From contig NZ_JAGDEL010000017.1 of assembly GCF_017497975.1 (NCBI RefSeq), forward strand, positions 62,001 to 126,000: a stretch of DNA of 64,000 nt, read 5' to 3'. Below the pieces are notes generated by a model that was not told the origin of the DNA, made no database searches, and saw only the letters and a program-made list of their open reading frames with translations. How positions within the stretch are numbered: position 1 is the stretch's first letter; each line of letters begins with the position of its first letter. Below, one piece after another: positions 60,509 through 64,000 of this stretch. Source of the DNA: Metabacillus bambusae (GTDB lineage Bacteria; Bacillota; Bacilli; Bacillales; Bacillaceae). A program made the translations under genes and the position numbers.

Positions 60509-61420
60509 TTAATGCCCTAATTTTTCCTTCAACCATTTTTCCCATTGTTGTTTACATTGACCTAACAGATATTTATCATACTGAGCATTCATTGTTTTAC
60601 TAAAAGCTTTTCCGTGTAAACCAATTTGTAATTGCTTATATTTTGAAGATAAAGTTTCAACAAGATCCAAGGTTTTCTTTACATTGTTATCTGAATCACA
60701 TGATAAAAACAGAAACTTTGGTTTGACTTTTTCTAGGACAATTTCAAAATCATCATCTACAATACTCGCTCCTATGTATATTACTTCAAATCCCATAATC
60801 CGCAAAAACACAGTAAAGGTTAGCAATTCTAGCTCATATGATTCATCTGGACCACATACAGCAATTACCTTTGGTAATAATCCAATTCCTGGTAGTGTAT
60901 GTAAAATCATCCCGATTCGGGACCGTAAAAACGAAAAAGCAAAGTGTTTTTGAGGAGTGGTTATGTTGCCGTCTTCCATTTGATCGTCAATTTTCACGAG
61001 TAATTCCCCAAGCATATCAATAACCACTTTATCAACAGTATATAGACTAAAAGCTTTATTTAAACGTTCATTAGCTTGGTTTTCATCGAAATTCAGAAGC
61101 GATTGAAGGAGCTCGTCCATGAGTTCAACTGACAAATCTACTTCCTTTACTCCGTTCCCAATCTCATTATTGTGATGAATTGGTGCTTGACTATTCGCTA
61201 ACAAATTGACTGCCTGACTTATCGTAAACCCTTTATTCACTTTATCAATTAACCATTTTAACGTATTGATGTGTTCTTCTGTATATAAACGATGACCTGA
61301 TTCGTTTCTTTTAGGTGCAATCATTTTATAACGCCGTTCCCATGCTCTAAGTGTACCCGCTTGGATACCGAGAAGAGTAGTAACAGCTTTTATATTATAC
61401 TTGCCTTCTTGCTTAGACAT
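60509..61420 (-). CDS. MerR-family regulator with a cobalamin-like domain
   Basis: A 303-residue protein: MerR helix-turn-helix at residues 8-75 (IKAVTTLLGIQAGTLRAWERRY), a helical bundle about 95-170, and a Rossmann-like C-terminus from 183, the layout of CarH/LitR light or B12 sensors. The bundle motif W-x9-EH reads M148...K158-H159, and the lower-ligand His of ExHxxG is Tyr195 (DESYELEL). I infer that B12 binding is weak or lost. The target is unknown. Confidence 0.85.
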   Translation of the reverse strand: MSKQEGKYNIKAVTTLLGIQAGTLRAWERRYKMIAPKRNESGHRLYTEEHINTLKWLIDKVNKGFTISQAVNLLANSQAPIHHNNEIGNGVKEVDLSVELMDELLQSLLNFDENQANERLNKAFSLYTVDKVVIDMLGELLVKIDDQMEDGNITTPQKHFAFSFLRSRIGMILHTLPGIGLLPKVIAVCGPDESYELELLTFTVFLRIMGFEVIYIGASIVDDDFEIVLEKVKPKFLFLSCDSDNNVKKTLDLVETLSSKYKQLQIGLHGKAFSKTMNAQYDKYLLGQCKQQWEKWLKEKLGH

Positions 61421-61546
61421 AGGAAATCCCCCAAAAAGTAAAAACCCTGTATAAAATTATATCGAATCCTTAACAACCTGTAAAATTACGCCAAGCTATT
61501 GAATAGACCATGCTTTATGTAAGCATGGTCCATCCTATCATATCAT

Positions 61547-61805
61547 TAGGCTGACTCGCCAAACTTTGTTGTTATTTACCAAGTAATGCGGTGTGGTTGA
61601 TTGCAGCGAGTGTTGCTCGCTTTCCGCGGGGCGGGCGGTGAGCCTCCTCGGCGTAAACGCCTGCATGAGACTCACCTGTCCCGCTGCTCCAGCAGGAGTC
61701 TCGCAATCCGTTTCAATCAACCTGAATTAGTTTTTGTTTTAAAAGCAAAAATCTTTTAGAAAAGAGCATTGTTTTAAAAGCAGCAGCCTTTTAGAAAAGA
61801 GCCTA
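61547..61805. repeat. GC-rich inverted-repeat element A5 with duplicated end
   Basis: About 259 bp in the 397-bp gap between the MerR gene and ypbG, in the same orientation as A2. The right end is doubled: TTTTAAAAGCA...CTTTTAGAAAAGAGC appears twice in tandem with a 35-37 bp period. The core (TTGATTGCAGCGAG, GGGCGGTGAGCCTCC, TCGCAATCCG) matches A2 and A3. Confidence 0.85.
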
Positions 61806-61817
61806 TCATTATTTGTC

Positions 61818-62603
61818 TTATTCATTATGTAAACTAGTATGCTTTAATTGGATAAAATGTGCTTCAGCAGGAGCACCAAGTCTAAGCGGAATTCCTGATG
61901 TTCCATATCCATTACTAATTAAAAGTAAAGCCTTTTTTAGATCGTGAAGTTTTCCCTTTTCATATAATCCTAAACCAAATAAACGGATCTGACCACCATG
62001 TGTATGCCCACTTAGGATTAATGATATGTTGTCTGTTTTCATTACCTTGTAATAAATATCTGGGTTATGACTTATTAATAGTCTAAAGTCACCTTCAGGT
62101 AAATTTGCCAAGGTTAAATCAAGCCTATCTCTGTCCTCACTCATATCCTCTACACCCAACAAGATCAATTTTTCACCAGTCTTTGAAGTTATGGTGGCAG
62201 ATGAATTATTTAGGATGGTAACACCATGTTTTGTCAGAAGATATTCAAGCTTGTCTTTTCCTACTTCATAATCGTTATTGCCAAATACAAAATAAACTGG
62301 CGCAATCTTTTTTAATTCATTTATATTTTGCTCTACCTTCTCAAAAGGTACACCTGCTTCAGTTAAGTCTCCACCAATCACAACAAGATTAATTGAATTC
62401 GGAACCATATGTAACAATTTTTCAGAAATGGTTCTTCTATGAATATCAGAAATAAAAAATATCCTGAATGTGTCAAAACTTTTTGGGAAATCATCAAATA
62501 AAAGCGTATGTTTTGTTAAACGATTTTCCTTCGCTTTAAAAAGCATGATTATAACAAATGTAAAAAGGATGAAACAAAAAGCAAAAATTATTTTAATTAG
62601 CAA
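61818..62603 (-). CDS. ypbG: Membrane-anchored metallophosphoesterase YpbG
   Basis: A calcineurin-like phosphoesterase with an N-terminal membrane helix (IIFAFCFILFTFVIIMLF). Metal motifs appear in order: SDIH, GGDLTE, GNNDY, SHNPD and SGHTHGGQ. The substrate is not clear. I infer a TTG start at 62603 because GAGGTG is at the right spacing; a GTG three codons upstream is inside the site. 261 residues. Confidence 0.85.
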   Translation of the reverse strand: MLIKIIFAFCFILFTFVIIMLFKAKENRLTKHTLLFDDFPKSFDTFRIFFISDIHRRTISEKLLHMVPNSINLVVIGGDLTEAGVPFEKVEQNINELKKIAPVYFVFGNNDYEVGKDKLEYLLTKHGVTILNNSSATITSKTGEKLILLGVEDMSEDRDRLDLTLANLPEGDFRLLISHNPDIYYKVMKTDNISLILSGHTHGGQIRLFGLGLYEKGKLHDLKKALLLISNGYGTSGIPLRLGAPAEAHFIQLKHTSLHNE

Positions 62604-62698
62604 GGATAACACCTCAGCATTCTATATACAATAAAGAAGAAAAATATTAATCATTGAATGATTGTAAAGATGGATTATAACATAAAATAACAGTGAAC

Positions 62699-62738
62699 GA
62701 AAAAACCCTTCTATTCTACTTTATGAAAAGAAGGGGTA
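62699..62738 (-). terminator. Terminator of ypbF
   Basis: Minus-strand CCCTTCT and AGAAGGG with a long loop, then TTTTTTCG. Confidence 0.75.
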
Positions 62739-62815
62739 GGCTTATGAGTTCGTAAAATCTGTCTATTTATGAAGGTTTATTTTTTAAAAACTTTTTTAGG
62801 TGCATTGATGCCATT

Positions 62816-63283
62816 TCATTTACTTTCATGAAACAAATTTATATCAAATTCATTCTTCATCATTGAAAATACTTCATGGCGCTTTTGCCATTGTATAGGT
62901 TGTGGCCATAATTCTGTGCTTTTTCTTATTACTTCACATCTTAAATTATGATATTCCGTTTCAGCTTTTTCTTCTTTCTTTTTATAATACTGTGCTGTTG
63001 CATACCCACCCACGATTAGTAATACAACCAATATGTGATACGTACCATCAAACAATGTATGAAATATCACCTCCAGTTGACCACCAGTAGGTTTGATTAT
63101 AAATGCATACAAGTAGACAATAAATCCCATTAATAAGATAAAGGTGATGAATTGTGCTTGAAAGCATTTATTTTTATATGTTTCAAACTTTTTTTTGCGC
63201 TCAACTAGATGATGAAGCATTTTCTTTGTTGGTTCGTCAGTATGACCATTCAGCAGTTGAATCCTCGTTTCTATAATAACCAC
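62816..63283 (-). CDS. ypbF: DUF2663 membrane protein YpbF
   Basis: A 155-residue protein with two membrane helices (FITFILLMGFIVYLYAFII near 45-65; YHILVVLLIVGGYATAQYY near 82-100) and a charged helical C-terminus. It matches Bacillus YpbF between ypbE and ypbG; function unknown. The start is uncertain: the frame opens at GTG 63283 directly after GAGAGGAA, which is too close, so a downstream non-ATG start is possible. Confidence 0.75.
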   Translation of the reverse strand: MVIIETRIQLLNGHTDEPTKKMLHHLVERKKKFETYKNKCFQAQFITFILLMGFIVYLYAFIIKPTGGQLEVIFHTLFDGTYHILVVLLIVGGYATAQYYKKKEEKAETEYHNLRCEVIRKSTELWPQPIQWQKRHEVFSMMKNEFDINLFHESK

Positions 63284-63380
63284 TTCCTCTCATACAACGG
63301 TTCTTATTGTTACTACATTGTATGAAGTCGTCCACATATATATGAATAGGTTCCATTATAAAAAACCTAATGTGGAATAG

Positions 63381-64000
63381 CTATTTTATAGGTATCTTCA
63401 AAATTTGACCCTCATAAATATTATTTGCCTCTATCCCATTATATTGACGGATAATTTCTTCTCCTGATCGACTCTTATAATATTTAATCGCTATTTTAAA
63501 AAGAGTCTCACCAGCAGCAACTTTATGTGTTTTCACTTCAGTATAATCGGTTTCGCTAGATTGTACGGTATCTGTATCATTTGTAGGTTTTTCCGTCGAG
63601 CTATCTGTATTATCTTGTTTTTTCTGATTTTCGGAATCCTTTTCAGTTGAATCGGTCTCGGTCTCGGTCTCGGTCTCGGTAGTGCTAGTTGTTCCACTAT
63701 CATTATTATTTGTTTCAATTTCTTCTACAGGCTTATCTTCTACTTCTTCAGATGAAGCACTGTCCACTTCTATTTCCACAGGATCCTGCTCTTCGTCTGT
63801 TTCTTCAGCTTTAGAAATATAAACAGTTTCGTTCCCTGAGGAATTTTTGCTAGTAACAGACTGATCTCCACTGCTACCGAAGTATAAATAAATTGGTAAC
63901 GCGATTAGTACCAAAATGAAAAACACGGTTAGAATACTTATTAATGGATATTTCATTTTTGGATTTTTCTTTTTTTGCTTATCTTTATGAACTTCACCAC
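63381..64000 (-). CDS. ypbE: LysM-domain membrane protein YpbE (partial)
   Basis: The frame stays open to the right edge, so the N-terminus is outside. It runs from a Lys-rich cytoplasmic stretch (VHKDKQKKKNP) into one membrane helix (LISILTVFFILVLIALPIYLYF), a Ser/Thr/Glu-rich linker with a TETETETE tract, and a C-terminal LysM domain (KVAAGETLFKIAIKYY ... IYEGQILKIP). It probably binds peptidoglycan outside the cell. An ATG at 63956 is internal rather than the true start. Confidence 0.85.
   Translation of the reverse strand, partial: GEVHKDKQKKKNPKMKYPLISILTVFFILVLIALPIYLYFGSSGDQSVTSKNSSGNETVYISKAEETDEEQDPVEIEVDSASSEEVEDKPVEEIETNNNDSGTTSTTETETETETDSTEKDSENQKKQDNTDSSTEKPTNDTDTVQSSETDYTEVKTHKVAAGETLFKIAIKYYKSRSGEEIIRQYNGIEANNIYEGQILKIPIK

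Overview
The window is chromosomal backbone DNA from a low-GC, endospore-forming Bacillaceae member close to Bacillus/Metabacillus. I infer this from gene order and protein similarity recalled from B. subtilis, not from a search. Markers include spoIVA, sleB-ypeB, ypjB, bacillithiol genes (bshA, bshB1, ypdA), TRAP (mtrB) and the qcrABC menaquinol:cytochrome c reductase. Nearly every gene lies on the minus strand; ypjC, ypzI and ansA are the plus-strand exceptions. The order follows the B. subtilis dinG-to-ypbE segment almost gene for gene. No rRNA, tRNA, CRISPR array, prophage or IS transposase was seen.

Layout (minus-strand genes in ascending coordinate): 1-12.1 kb holds dinG (cut by the window edge), panD-panC-panB, birA-cca, bshA-bshB1, mgsA-dapB-ypjD, ypjC(+), ypjB and ypjA. 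12.4-18.8 kb holds qcrC-qcrB-qcrA-ypiF, ypiB(reoY)-ypiA and an extra degenerate amidohydrolase-like gene. 19-31.8 kb is the aromatic/tryptophan supra-operon aroA, tyrA, hisC, trpABFCDE, aroH, aroB, aroC. Its trpE leader has 14 TRAP (G/U)AG triplets, an attenuator and a hairpin over the trpE ribosome-binding site. 31.9-38.1 kb holds cheR, ndk, hepT-menG-hepS, mtrB (TRAP itself), folE and hbs. 38.8-47.2 kb holds spoIVA (with a good sigma-E promoter), yphF-yphE, gpsA, der, a YIEGIA-complex pair, yphA and ypzI(+). 47.2-64 kb holds fni, ypfD, plsC-cmk, ypfB-ypfA, ypeB-sleB, prsW, ansA(+), ypdA, gudB, mecB, a MerR/cobalamin-like regulator, ypbG, ypbF and ypbE (cut by the window edge).

How the parts work together: chorismate made by AroA/AroB/AroC feeds TrpEDCFBA, AroH-TyrA-HisC and menaquinone. 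HepS/HepT and MenG complete menaquinone, which QcrABC then oxidises. TRAP from mtrB acts on the trp leader 7 kb away in the same window. YpiB/YpiA and MecB link the region to ClpC-dependent proteolysis.

Unexplained structure lies mainly between genes. Two minus-strand small-RNA candidates each have their own promoter and terminator (about 3391-3600 and 41862-42140). Five copies of a GC-rich inverted-repeat element and three copies of a second palindromic repeat are scattered between operons. There is a 76-bp hairpin near 18.95 kb and an inverted-repeat leader before hepS. Within genes, the oddities are a 93-residue Gln-rich tandem repeat in the SleB linker, an amidohydrolase-like protein with a lost metal ligand, and a MerR regulator whose B12-ligand positions are substituted. 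The non-coding RNA candidates are the likeliest undescribed elements; nothing here looks like a new multi-gene system.
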